A stretch of 64,000 nt of DNA from Kribbella sp. ALI-6-A (GTDB taxonomy: Bacteria; Actinomycetota; Actinomycetes; Propionibacteriales; Kribbellaceae), in the NCBI RefSeq assembly GCF_001984195.1, contig NZ_MTQN01000012.1:2356001-2420000 (forward strand), in the 5' to 3' direction. The notes under the pieces were generated by a model. That model did not search any database and had not been told where the DNA came from. It saw only the letters and a list, made by a program, of their open reading frames with translations. Both the position numbers and the translations under genes were made by a program. This document shows positions 1 to 7,642 of this stretch, one piece after another; the first letter of the stretch is position 1; the number at the start of each line of letters is the position of its first letter.

Positions 1-360
1 CGCGAGCTGAACGTCGAGGCCGAGGGCATCGACATCGGCCCGTCGCCGGTCGACGAGCAGATGGCCGCCGACCTGGCGCTGCCGGTCGAGGACCTGCAGC
101 TGACCGTCCGGTCCTACAACTGCCTCAAGCGCGAGGGCATCCACACCGTGGGTGAGCTGATCTCGCGCAGCGAGCAGGACCTGCTGGACATCCGCAACTT
201 CGGCTCCAAGTCGATCGACGAGGTCAAGCTGAAGCTGGCCGAGATGGGCCTGTCGCTGAAGGACTCGCCTCCCGGCTTCGACCTGCGCGCCGCTGCCGAG
301 GCCTACGGTGACGACGCCGAGGACGAGGACGAGAGCTTCGCCGAGACCGAGCAGTACTGA
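1..360 (+). CDS. rpoA: RNA polymerase subunit alpha, C-terminal part (5' end outside window)
   Basis: The reading frame is open from base 1 and ends at the TGA at 358-360, so only about 119 C-terminal residues are visible. They contain the alpha C-terminal domain, which binds UP-element DNA and activators: a helix-hairpin-helix fold with the segments VRSYNCLKREGIHTVGEL and IRNFGSKSIDEVKLKL, typical of bacterial alpha subunits. The protein ends in an acidic tail (DDAEDEDE) that is common in actinobacteria. The ATG at 61 is internal, because codons 1-60 continue the same frame. The following gene is rplQ, the standard order at the end of the alpha operon. Identification is secure. Confidence 0.97.
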   Translation, partial: RELNVEAEGIDIGPSPVDEQMAADLALPVEDLQLTVRSYNCLKREGIHTVGELISRSEQDLLDIRNFGSKSIDEVKLKLAEMGLSLKDSPPGFDLRAAAEAYGDDAEDEDESFAETEQY

Positions 361-427
361 CCTTTCGATGGCCTCACGGCCCGTTCCCAAGGTCCGCACC
401 CGGGCCTGAGATTTCTGGAGTTGGACA

Positions 428-1135
428 ATGCCTACCCCTACCAAGGGATCCCGCCTCGGCGGCAGCCCGGCGCACGAGAAGCTGATCCTCAGCAACCTCG
501 CCACCTCGCTGTTCGAGCACGGCGCGATCACCACGACCGCGTCGAAGGCCAAGCGCCTGCAGCCGCTCGCGGAGTCGATGATCACCAAGGCCAAGCGTGG
601 TGACCTGAACTCGCGCCGCCAGGTGATGAAGCGGATCAAGGACAAGAGCGTCGTGCACGTGCTGTTCACCGAGATCGGTGAGCGCTACGCCGACCGTCCG
701 GGCGGCTACACCCGGATCATCAAGCTCGGCCCCCGCAAGGGCGACAACGCCCCGATGGTGAAGATCGAGCTGGTCGAGGCGCTGGCGGACTCGCCGAAGG
801 CGAAGAAGACGGCGGCCAAGAAGGCTCCGGCCAAGAAGGCCCCGGCCAAGAAGGCGGCCGCCAAGGCCGACGACGCCGCCGAGGTGCAGGACGAGGTCAA
901 GGACGAGGCGAAGGCCTCCGACGTGACCGCGGGCAAGTACGAGGGTTCGGCCGCTCCGCTGGCCGACGGCTCGGCGCCCGAGGGCTTCGACATCAAGGGC
1001 AACGAGAACTCGATGAAGTTCCACACCCCCGACTCGCCGTGGTACGACCAGACCGAGGCCGAGGTCTGGTTCTCCACCGAGGACGCGGCCGTGGCCGCCG
1101 GCTTCACCAAGGCCGGCGAGACCGAGGACAAGTAA
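428..1135 (+). CDS. rplQ: 50S ribosomal protein bL17 with long C-terminal extension
   Basis: This is large-subunit ribosomal protein L17, co-transcribed with rpoA (67-base gap). Residues 1 to about 118 are the normal bL17 core (start MPTPTKGSRLGGSPAHEK, then NLATSLFEHGAITTT). The remaining half is an extension: an Ala/Lys-rich linker with AKKAPAKKAP repeats, an acidic stretch, and a terminal module of about 40 residues ending in PWYDQTEAEVWFSTEDAA. That module resembles a short domain I recall at the ends of other actinobacterial ribosomal proteins. The total of 235 residues is about twice the usual bL17 length. GGAG at 417-420 precedes the ATG at 428. Confidence 0.96.
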   Translation: MPTPTKGSRLGGSPAHEKLILSNLATSLFEHGAITTTASKAKRLQPLAESMITKAKRGDLNSRRQVMKRIKDKSVVHVLFTEIGERYADRPGGYTRIIKLGPRKGDNAPMVKIELVEALADSPKAKKTAAKKAPAKKAPAKKAAAKADDAAEVQDEVKDEAKASDVTAGKYEGSAAPLADGSAPEGFDIKGNENSMKFHTPDSPWYDQTEAEVWFSTEDAAVAAGFTKAGETEDK

Positions 1136-1151
1136 CACCCAGCACCCCGTG

Positions 1152-1183
1152 GCGCCCCTTCACCCGTTCGGGTGGAGGGGCGC
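1152..1183 (+). terminator. Hairpin terminator after rplQ
   Basis: A 14-base-pair stem (one T-G wobble) closes a four-base GTTC loop, 16 bases after the rplQ stop codon. It has no long T run, as is usual in high-GC actinobacteria. It probably ends the rpoA-rplQ transcript or partly attenuates read-through into truA, whose start lies 20 bases further on. Confidence 0.75.
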
Positions 1184-1202
1184 TGCTGCGTTAGATTGCC
1201 CT

Positions 1203-2015
1203 GTGCGTTGGCGGATAGACCTGAGGTACGACGGGACCGGATTCCACGGCTGGGCCAGGCAGGACGGGCTCAGAACCGTGCAGGGCGACTTCGAGCAAGC
1301 CCTGCGGACGGTTCTGCGGGCCGAGCAGGCCCCGACGGTGACCTGCGCGGGAAGGACCGACACCGGCGTCCACGCCCGCGGGCAGGTCGCCCACGTGGAC
1401 CTGGACACCACGATGACCGCGCGGGAGTTGCTTCGCCGGCTCAACGGCGTACTGCCCCAGGACGTCTCGGTGACCTCGGTCGCCGAGGCCCCGGAGGGCT
1501 TCGACGCCCGGTTCTCCGCGCTGTTCCGCCGGTACGTCTACCGGATCTGCGACGACCCGATCGGCTGGGATCCGCTGCGCCGGCAGGAGGTCCTGCGGGT
1601 CGGCCGCGCGCTGGACGTGGACCGGATGAACGCCGCCTCCCAGACCTTGCTCGGCGAGCACGACTTCGCCGCGTTCTGCCGCAAGCGCGAGGGCGCCAGC
1701 ACCGTCCGCGCGCTGCGGGACTTCTCGTGGGTCCGGGTCGCGCCGGGTCGCTTGGAGGGCACGGTGATCGCCGACGCGTTCTGCCACTCGATGGTGCGGG
1801 CGCTGGTCGGCTCGATCGTCCCGGTCGGCGACGGCCGCCGCGAGGTCGACTGGCCCGCCAGTGTGCTCGCCGCCCGCGTCCGCGACTCGGCGGTGGCGGT
1901 GCTGCCCGCGCACGGGCTCACGCTGGAGGAAGTGCGCTACCCGGCGGACGATCAGGTGGCGGCACGCGCCGTGGAGACTCGGCAGGTCCGTGGCGAGGTG
2001 CACCGACGTGGCTGA
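1203..2015 (+). CDS. truA: tRNA pseudouridine(38-40) synthase TruA
   Basis: TruA makes pseudouridine at positions 38-40 of the tRNA anticodon arm. The catalytic-Asp motif GRTDTGVHARGQ is present, as are the N-terminal motif DLRYDGTGFHGWA and the C-terminal segment FCHSMVRALVGSIV. I place the start at GTG 1203 (VRWRIDLRYDG), which matches family N termini. An upstream in-frame ATG at 1149 would put codons inside the rplQ terminator hairpin, so I reject it. The resulting 270 residues is the usual length. Truncated or missing domains are not apparent. The gene overlaps the next one by 8 bases, so the two are probably translationally coupled. Confidence 0.95.
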   Translation: MRWRIDLRYDGTGFHGWARQDGLRTVQGDFEQALRTVLRAEQAPTVTCAGRTDTGVHARGQVAHVDLDTTMTARELLRRLNGVLPQDVSVTSVAEAPEGFDARFSALFRRYVYRICDDPIGWDPLRRQEVLRVGRALDVDRMNAASQTLLGEHDFAAFCRKREGASTVRALRDFSWVRVAPGRLEGTVIADAFCHSMVRALVGSIVPVGDGRREVDWPASVLAARVRDSAVAVLPAHGLTLEEVRYPADDQVAARAVETRQVRGEVHRRG

Positions 2016-2628
2016 CCACTTCTTCTCCGCCGATCCGGCCTCGGCCGACGTACGGCGTACTGTGCAGGCGCGGATCTGGGACCGCGACTACGAGTTCACC
2101 ACGGCCAGCGGGGTGTTCTCCCGCGACCGGCTCGACCTCGGGACGTCGATCCTGCTGCGGGAGGTCCGGCCCGAGCCGGGACGCCGGACGATCCTCGATC
2201 TCGGTACGGGCTACGGGCCGATCGCGTGCGCACTTGCGGTCGAGGTCCCGGAGGCTGAGGTCTGGGCGGTCGACGTGAACAACCGGGCGCTCGAGCTCAC
2301 CGCGCTGAACGCGACCGCGGCGGGAGTGGCCGATCGGGTCCACCCGGCGCAGCCGGACGACGTACCGGATGACGTGGTGTTCGACGAGCTCTGGTCGAAC
2401 CCGGCGATCCACATCGGCAAGCCGGAGCTGCACAAGATGCTGCTGCGCTGGTTCGGCCGGCTGAAGCCCGGCGGAGTGGCCTGGCTGGTGGTCGGCAAGA
2501 ACCTCGGCGGAGACTCGCTGCAGCGCTGGCTGACCGAGCAGGGCTACCCGTGCGAGCGGGTGGCCAGCGCGAAGGGTTTCCGGATCCTGAAGGCGACTGC
2601 AACGAACCCGGGCGGAACACCGTCCTGA
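2008..2628 (+). CDS. Class I SAM methyltransferase, RsmC/MTS-like
   Basis: This is a small S-adenosylmethionine methyltransferase of the MTS domain family, which includes the 16S rRNA guanine-N2 methyltransferases RsmC and RsmD-like proteins. Motif I is ILDLGTGYGPIA, an acidic residue follows the second strand (WAVDVNNRALEL), and the substrate motif is SNPAIHIG, in the place of the usual NPPFH. I chose GTG 2008 (VADHFFS), overlapping the truA stop by 8 bases, because earlier in-frame starts would translate truA sequence out of frame. The length of 206 residues corresponds to a single catalytic domain. The rRNA substrate is inferred from the family, and a different RNA or small-molecule substrate cannot be excluded. 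Confidence 0.85.
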   Translation: MADHFFSADPASADVRRTVQARIWDRDYEFTTASGVFSRDRLDLGTSILLREVRPEPGRRTILDLGTGYGPIACALAVEVPEAEVWAVDVNNRALELTALNATAAGVADRVHPAQPDDVPDDVVFDELWSNPAIHIGKPELHKMLLRWFGRLKPGGVAWLVVGKNLGGDSLQRWLTEQGYPCERVASAKGFRILKATATNPGGTPS

Positions 2629-2632
2629 GGGT

Positions 2633-3166
2633 ATGGAGGCAGCCTTGGCAGAGCCGGTGACCACCGCCCTCGCGCTCGACTTCGAACTGTTCGTCACCGA
2701 ACGGGCCGACGCGCTGCTGCGGTTCGCCTATGTGCTGACCGGCGACCAGGCGCTGGCCGAGGACGCCGTCCAGGACGCGCTGACGACCGCCTGTGCGCGC
2801 TGGGCCTGGGTCAGCCAGGCCGACGACCCCGAGGCGTACGTCAAGCGGATGGTGGTCAACGCGCACATCTCCTGGTGGCGCCGGTTCCGCCGCCGCGAGT
2901 CACCGGCCGCCGAGCCGACCCGGACCGCCGCACCCGCACCCGACGGTACGACGGACCGCGCGGAGGCGGAGGCGGTCTGGGAGCTCTGCAAGACCCTGCC
3001 CGACCGCCAGCGAGCCGCGGTCGTGCTGCGCTTCTACGAAGACCTGTCGTACGCGGAGATCGCCGTCCTGCTGCACTGCGCGGAGGCGACGGCCCGGTCG
3101 CACGTGCATCGGGCGCTCGCCGTACTCAAACAGACGCTGACCAAGGAAGGAGCCGAGGATGCCTGA
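2633..3166 (+). CDS. ECF sigma factor, SigE family
   Basis: This 177-residue protein is an extracytoplasmic-function sigma factor. Region 2 is at about residues 17-85 (FAYVLTGDQALAEDAVQDAL, then a WWRR-type end), and region 4 is at about 115-170 with the helix-turn-helix LSYAEIAVLLHCAEATARSH. It resembles the actinobacterial SigE-type group in which a short membrane protein is encoded directly downstream. The annotated ATG at 2633 has a poor ribosome-binding site. A TTG at 2645 (AEPVTTALALDFELF), preceded by GGAGG at 2635-2639, is a credible alternative start. The gene overlaps the next gene by 8 bases. Confidence 0.9.
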   Translation: MEAALAEPVTTALALDFELFVTERADALLRFAYVLTGDQALAEDAVQDALTTACARWAWVSQADDPEAYVKRMVVNAHISWWRRFRRRESPAAEPTRTAAPAPDGTTDRAEAEAVWELCKTLPDRQRAAVVLRFYEDLSYAEIAVLLHCAEATARSHVHRALAVLKQTLTKEGAEDA

Positions 3167-3917
3167 GTACGACGACCAGGAGCAGGAGCTCGGCCCGACC
3201 CTGGCCGACGCCTTCCACACCAAGGCAGATGCCGCGCCGAGCCGGCACGGCAAGTCGATGGCCGACGAGGCCCGCCGCCGGCTCCGGCAGCGCCGGCGGA
3301 ACCTGATGGCCGCCTCAGCCGCCGTGATCGCCGTTGCGGTGATCGGCGGCGGGGTGTGGACCACCCTGGGTTCGCCGACCGAGGTGGCGACCGGCAGCGC
3401 CGGCGCCGACAGCCGCGCCGGCGCTCCCGAGTACAACCACGACGAGCCATCGGCCGCTGGCGCTCTCGGCTGCGAGCCCCAGCCGGCGATCTTCGGCGGC
3501 GACGCCGGTCCGTCACCAGCCGTCGGCCTGGATCTCCGCACCCCGGTCTCCAGCCTCCAGGCCTGCCGCTACCGCCTGACCCCCGGCGCCACCGCCCTGA
3601 TCGGCGCCGGCACCTTTCCCCAGAACATCGCCCAGCAGGTCGTCGACGCGATCAAGGTGCTGCCCGAACGCAATCCCGCACTGCCGGTGTTCAAGTGCAC
3701 CCCCGAGGCGGCCCGCCCGTCCGAGGCGATCGTCCTGCGGTTCACCACCGCGCAGGACATCCGCGAGATCTGGGTCCAGTACGACGGCTGCGCGACAGCA
3801 GGCTTCCTCAACGGCCGGGCGACGTACGGCCTGTTCGCCGGCCCCCTCAAACTCTTCATGACCGGCGCCGTGCGTCCGTCCGGCGGGGTTTACCTCGACC
3901 ACCTGAAGGGCTGGTAG
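3159..3917 (+). CDS. Single-pass membrane protein, probable partner of the upstream ECF sigma factor
   Basis: This is a 252-residue protein with a cytoplasmic N-terminal segment of about 47 residues rich in charge, one transmembrane helix at about residues 48-68 (MAASAAVIAVAVIGGGVW), and an extracytoplasmic domain of about 180 residues containing two Cys pairs (C-E-P and C-R-Y regions, plus a later K-C-T and G-C-A). The position directly behind an ECF sigma gene, the 8-base overlap and the topology suggest a regulator of that sigma factor. No zinc-binding HxxxCxxC anti-sigma motif is visible, so the anti-sigma role is inferred from context only. The 3' end abuts the convergent next gene with no intergenic space. 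Confidence 0.7.
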   Translation: MPEYDDQEQELGPTLADAFHTKADAAPSRHGKSMADEARRRLRQRRRNLMAASAAVIAVAVIGGGVWTTLGSPTEVATGSAGADSRAGAPEYNHDEPSAAGALGCEPQPAIFGGDAGPSPAVGLDLRTPVSSLQACRYRLTPGATALIGAGTFPQNIAQQVVDAIKVLPERNPALPVFKCTPEAARPSEAIVLRFTTAQDIREIWVQYDGCATAGFLNGRATYGLFAGPLKLFMTGAVRPSGGVYLDHLKGW

Positions 3918-4931
3918 CTACTCCCGCCCCTGATCAGGCCCCTGCTCCCGGCGGTGCGACAACCGCCGGACATTGCTCGGTACTGCGCTCGCCAAGTCGC
4001 TACCGCGATAGGTACTGGTCCGCGGGGTGCTTTCACCCAGGAACTTCCGCAGGTGATCCACCTCGGCGGCCTGCGACGGCTGCTCAAGGACCGCGTTGCG
4101 GTACTGGTCCTCCAGCCCGGCGGTCGTCGTGCTCAAGTCGATGACGGCCCGACCGGCAGCCTGACGCCCGCTGTTGGCCTTGGCCGCGGCGGTCAACTGG
4201 TCACTCACCTGGGCCGCGGCGGCGACGGCGAGATGGGGGCGCATCGTCCGGATCAGCTGGGTCCTGACCGCCGACCGATCCTCATCCGGCAGTACGTCGG
4301 CCAGCCGCTGATCGATCACCAAATCGGCGATCGCCGACCAGCGCTGGGCTCGATCGGCCTGGTCCATCCCGTCACGGACCTGCGCCGGGGACAGACCCGC
4401 GACGTCGGCGACACCGCGGACCAGTTCACCGGTCGCGGCCGTGTACGCCGGATAGGCGTCAGCTGAGTCCAGGCCGCGCAGCTCCGGTTGCGCCCGGTCC
4501 AGGCCGACGTCCCTGATCACGTCGTCGACGTTCTGGTGCGCCCAACTCTCGGTCAGCCCCTCTTCCAACGCCAACGTGTCCGGAGCGTAGACCGGGGTCG
4601 CGCCAGGAGCAGCTTCGTCCCCGAGCGCGTTGGTCAGGTGCTTGGCCTCGTGAACCGCGGTCAGTACGGCGTCCCTGGTATCGATCAGCTCGGTCGGCGT
4701 CAGCGGGCGGCCGGCGGTGTAGGCCCGTACGGCCGGTTGGAGAACCAACTGGCGGCTGAGAGTCATCGCGCCGTCGTCCAGAACGCTCCCGGCCACGTCC
4801 GGTTCCGTTTCCTCGTACAGGTCGCCGGTCCAGCGGGTCGGACGTCCGGTCAGCGTCTCGACCGAGCGGACGACGTTCTGCACCCAGCGGTACTCGTCGC
4901 TGTCGCGCGGGACGAGGCGGCCGACGCTCAT
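3918..4931 (-). CDS. Uncharacterised protein with HExxH metallopeptidase-like motif
   Basis: I do not recognise this 337-residue protein. It contains HEAKH at residues 94-98, and a second acidic motif ALEEGLTESW at 121-130 lies about 25 residues later, an arrangement seen in gluzincin-type zinc metallopeptidases, where the third ligand is a Glu. There is no signal peptide or transmembrane segment, so a cytoplasmic or non-classically exported protein is likely. The rest is helix-rich and ends in a basic tail. It overlaps the upstream 140-residue gene by 4 bases, so the two are probably co-translated and act together. A peptidase function is inferred only from the motif. Confidence 0.6.
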   Translation of the reverse strand: MSVGRLVPRDSDEYRWVQNVVRSVETLTGRPTRWTGDLYEETEPDVAGSVLDDGAMTLSRQLVLQPAVRAYTAGRPLTPTELIDTRDAVLTAVHEAKHLTNALGDEAAPGATPVYAPDTLALEEGLTESWAHQNVDDVIRDVGLDRAQPELRGLDSADAYPAYTAATGELVRGVADVAGLSPAQVRDGMDQADRAQRWSAIADLVIDQRLADVLPDEDRSAVRTQLIRTMRPHLAVAAAAQVSDQLTAAAKANSGRQAAGRAVIDLSTTTAGLEDQYRNAVLEQPSQAAEVDHLRKFLGESTPRTSTYRGSDLASAVPSNVRRLSHRREQGPDQGRE

Positions 4932-5350
4932 CTGGAGGAGCTCTCCAAGTGATACTTCAGTCTCGACAGCGTGCTGTTGAGCCGTCGGATCGCGCCCGCC
5001 TCGATGCGCGGTGCCTGGGCCGCGAGCGCCCCGATCTCCCGGATGGCCTGCTCGATCTGCGGGATCCGGGTCTGAGCGGGTTCTTCGCTGTTGATCGCCT
5101 GCGCGAACAAGACCTGAGCCTGGTCGAACTGCTCGCTGGTTGCCGGAGGTGGTCCGGCTACGAGACGAGGCAGGGACCCGGCGCGGAAGAGGGCGTGTTC
5201 ACGGTCACGCTCGTCCGGGATCTGCTCGGCCATCGCCTGCAGCCGGGAGGTCTCGGCCTCGATCAGTTCCGGAGCCGCGCCATCGAGGTTCGCGAGCAGT
5301 CGGTGCATCTCGGCCTGGAACGTCGCGTAATCGACCGGCTGGTCGTTCAT
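4928..5350 (-). CDS. Small helical hypothetical protein, partner of the HExxH protein
   Basis: This 140-residue protein has no family I recognise. It is predicted to be almost entirely alpha-helical with heptad-like runs (IEAETSRLQAMAEQIP near residue 31 and a C-terminal LNSTLSRLKYHLESS), consistent with a coiled-coil protein. It precedes and overlaps the HExxH gene by 4 bases on the same strand, with GGAGG (5356-5360, minus strand) just upstream of its ATG. The pair forms a two-gene operon inserted between the sigma-factor unit and the ABC-F gene. Possible roles such as a chaperone, inhibitor or substrate of the HExxH protein are speculation. Confidence 0.6.
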   Translation of the reverse strand: MNDQPVDYATFQAEMHRLLANLDGAAPELIEAETSRLQAMAEQIPDERDREHALFRAGSLPRLVAGPPPATSEQFDQAQVLFAQAINSEEPAQTRIPQIEQAIREIGALAAQAPRIEAGAIRRLNSTLSRLKYHLESSSR

Positions 5351-5423
5351 CGGCTGCCTCCTTCGCTGCGGACCAAACGATAACTGGGTCGCGGGTGCGG
5401 GGGCAGGCGGTCAGACTGGGGGC

Positions 5424-7106
5424 ATGGGTCACGTGGACGTCGCCGGGATCGGGTTCGAGTTGCCGGACGGGCGGGTGTTGCTGGACGACATCACGTTTCG
5501 GGTCGGGGACGGGGCCAAGGTCGCGCTGGTCGGGGCGAACGGGTCGGGCAAGACGACGTTGACCAAGATCATCGCCGGGGACCTGAAGCCGCACAGTGGC
5601 AGCATCGCGCGGTCCGGTGGGCTGGGCGTGATGCGGCAGTTCGTCGGGTCGGTGCGGGACACCTCGACGGTGCGCGACCTGCTGCTGGGAGTGGCGCCGG
5701 AGGCGATCCGGACCGCCGCCGCGAAGCTCGACGCGGCCGAGCTGAAGATGATGGAGGCCGACGACGAGAAGACCCAGCTGCGCTACGCCCAGGCCGTCTC
5801 GGACTGGGGCGAGGTCGGCGGGTACGACGCCGAGGTGCTCTGGGACGTCTGTACGTCGGCCGCCCTCGGCGTGCCCTTCGAGCGGTGCCGCTGGCGTGAG
5901 GTGAAGACCCTGTCGGGCGGCGAGCAGAAGCGGCTCGTCCTGGAGGCGCTGCTGCGCGGTCCGGACGAAGTGCTGATGCTGGACGAGCCGGACAACTACC
6001 TCGACGTACCGGGCAAGCGCTGGCTGGAGGAGCAGCTCAACGCGACGCAGAAGACCGTGCTCTACATCAGCCACGACCGGGAGCTGCTGGCCAACACGGC
6101 GACCCGGATCGTGACGGTCGAGCTCGGTGCGGCCGGCAACACGGCCTGGACCCACGGTGGCGGCTTCCGCACGTACCACGAGGCCCGGCGGCACCGGTTC
6201 GAGCGGTTCGAGGAGCTGCGCAAGGTCTGGGACGACGAGCACGCCAAGCTGCGCGCGCAGATGCTGATGTACAAGCAGAAGGCGGCGTACAACTCCGACA
6301 TGGCCTCGCGCTACCGGGCCGCCCAGACCCGGCTGCGCAAGTTCGAGGAGGCCGGGCCGCCGGAGGCGATTCCGCGCGAGCAGAAGGTCAGCATGCGGCT
6401 CACCGGCGGCCGGACCGGCAAGCGGGCGGTGGTCTGCACCGGGCTGGAACTGACCGGCCTGATGAAGCCGTTCGACCTCGAGGTCTGGTACGGCGAACGC
6501 GTGGCCGTGCTCGGCTCCAACGGCTCCGGCAAGTCGCACTTCCTGCGGCTGCTGGCCAACGGCGGGTCCGACCCGGACGTCGAGCACCAGCCGGTCGGCG
6601 AGGTGGAGATCCCGTCGGTCGCGCACACCGGTGTCGCCAAGCTCGGTGCGCGGGTCCGGCCCGGCTGGTTCGCCCAGACCCACGAGCACCCGGAGCTGGC
6701 CGGCCGGACGCTGCTGGAAATCCTGCACCGCGGTGACGAGCACCGTGACGGCATGGGTCGCGAGCTGGCGTCGCGGAAGCTGGACCGCTACGAGCTGGCG
6801 CACGCGGCCGAGCAGAGCTTCGACAGCCTGTCCGGTGGTCAGCAGGCCCGGTTCCAGATCCTCCTGCTCGAGCTGTCCGGCGCGACGCTGCTCCTGCTCG
6901 ACGAGCCCACCGACAACCTCGACGTGGAGTCGGCCGAGGCGCTGGAGGAGGGCCTGGACTCCTTCGACGGCACGGTCCTGGCCGTCACCCACGACCGCTG
7001 GTTCGCCCGCGACTTCGACCGCTACCTGGTCTTCGGCTCCGACGGTTCGGTCTACGAGTCGACCGAACCGGTCTGGGACGAGGGCCGGGTCGAGCGCGCT
7101 CGCTAG
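5424..7106 (+). CDS. ABC-F family ATPase
   Basis: This 560-residue cytoplasmic protein has two ATP-binding cassettes and no membrane domain, the layout of ABC-F proteins that act on the ribosome (translation factors or antibiotic resistance by ribosome protection). The first cassette has Walker A GANGSGKTT (about residues 38-46) and signature LSGGEQKRL. The second has Walker A GSNGSGKSH (about 365) and signature LSGGQQARF with Walker B LLLLDEPTDNLD. The interdomain linker near residues 240-310 is helical. Which ABC-F subgroup it belongs to cannot be decided by eye. It is 4.4 kb from other housekeeping translation genes and more than 20 kb from the biosynthetic cluster, so self-resistance is not implied. 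Confidence 0.9.
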   Translation: MGHVDVAGIGFELPDGRVLLDDITFRVGDGAKVALVGANGSGKTTLTKIIAGDLKPHSGSIARSGGLGVMRQFVGSVRDTSTVRDLLLGVAPEAIRTAAAKLDAAELKMMEADDEKTQLRYAQAVSDWGEVGGYDAEVLWDVCTSAALGVPFERCRWREVKTLSGGEQKRLVLEALLRGPDEVLMLDEPDNYLDVPGKRWLEEQLNATQKTVLYISHDRELLANTATRIVTVELGAAGNTAWTHGGGFRTYHEARRHRFERFEELRKVWDDEHAKLRAQMLMYKQKAAYNSDMASRYRAAQTRLRKFEEAGPPEAIPREQKVSMRLTGGRTGKRAVVCTGLELTGLMKPFDLEVWYGERVAVLGSNGSGKSHFLRLLANGGSDPDVEHQPVGEVEIPSVAHTGVAKLGARVRPGWFAQTHEHPELAGRTLLEILHRGDEHRDGMGRELASRKLDRYELAHAAEQSFDSLSGGQQARFQILLLELSGATLLLLDEPTDNLDVESAEALEEGLDSFDGTVLAVTHDRWFARDFDRYLVFGSDGSVYESTEPVWDEGRVERAR

Positions 7107-7642
7107 GGCCGGTCGATCCGGTAGACGACGTGCAGCGGGTCGTCGATCGGGTTGTCCGGCTCCATCGGCCCCTCGGCGACCCGGCGCAGGCCGGCCCGTT
7201 CCAGCGCCCGCCAGGAGTTCCGGTTCGCGGCCACGACAGCGACCAGTACGGCCGGCGTACCGGGCAGGTCGGTCCAGGTCCGCTCGACCATGGCGGCGAT
7301 CATCGCCGTGCCCAGCCCCTGGCCGGTGTGCTGCTCGGCGCCGATGAAGTAGTCGATGATCACCGCGCCGTCCGGTACGTCGGTCAGCTCGGCGAACGAC
7401 TCCAGTTCCTCGGGATAGTCCGCCAGCCGGCTGCGCTGGATCAGCCCGGCCGGTACGCCGTCCACCAGGAACAGGAAGTCCTCCGACGGTTCGGTGCCGT
7501 CGGCGCTCGCGCCGAAGTCGCGCTCGACGGCCTCCGGGCTGGTCTCGTGGTTCCACCAGCGCACGACGTGCGGGTTGGCCAGCCACTGGGCCAGCAGGGG
7601 GAAGTCGCCGCGAGTCACGCGGCGAAAGGTCAGGCTGGTCAT
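7103..7642 (-). CDS. GNAT acetyltransferase, AAC(6')-like
   Basis: This 179-residue single-domain GNAT N-acetyltransferase transfers acetyl from acetyl-CoA. The acetyl-CoA loop is around GAEQHTGQGLGTAM, and the N-terminal TFRRVTRGDFPLLAQWLANP resembles the aminoglycoside 6'-N-acetyltransferase / siderophore-type subgroup. The frame is open much further upstream, but the start at 7642 (MTSLTFRRV) matches the family and overlaps the preceding GH18-like gene by 4 bases, giving a coupled TetR - GH18-like - GNAT operon. Its 3' end overlaps the convergent ABC-F stop by 4 bases. The actual substrate is unknown. Confidence 0.85.
   Translation of the reverse strand: MTSLTFRRVTRGDFPLLAQWLANPHVVRWWNHETSPEAVERDFGASADGTEPSEDFLFLVDGVPAGLIQRSRLADYPEELESFAELTDVPDGAVIIDYFIGAEQHTGQGLGTAMIAAMVERTWTDLPGTPAVLVAVVAANRNSWRALERAGLRRVAEGPMEPDNPIDDPLHVVYRIDRP

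Noticed and set aside
1149..1202. Upstream ATG 1149 as truA start
   Set aside because: It would encode residues in the rplQ terminator hairpin. GTG 1203 gives the conserved N terminus.
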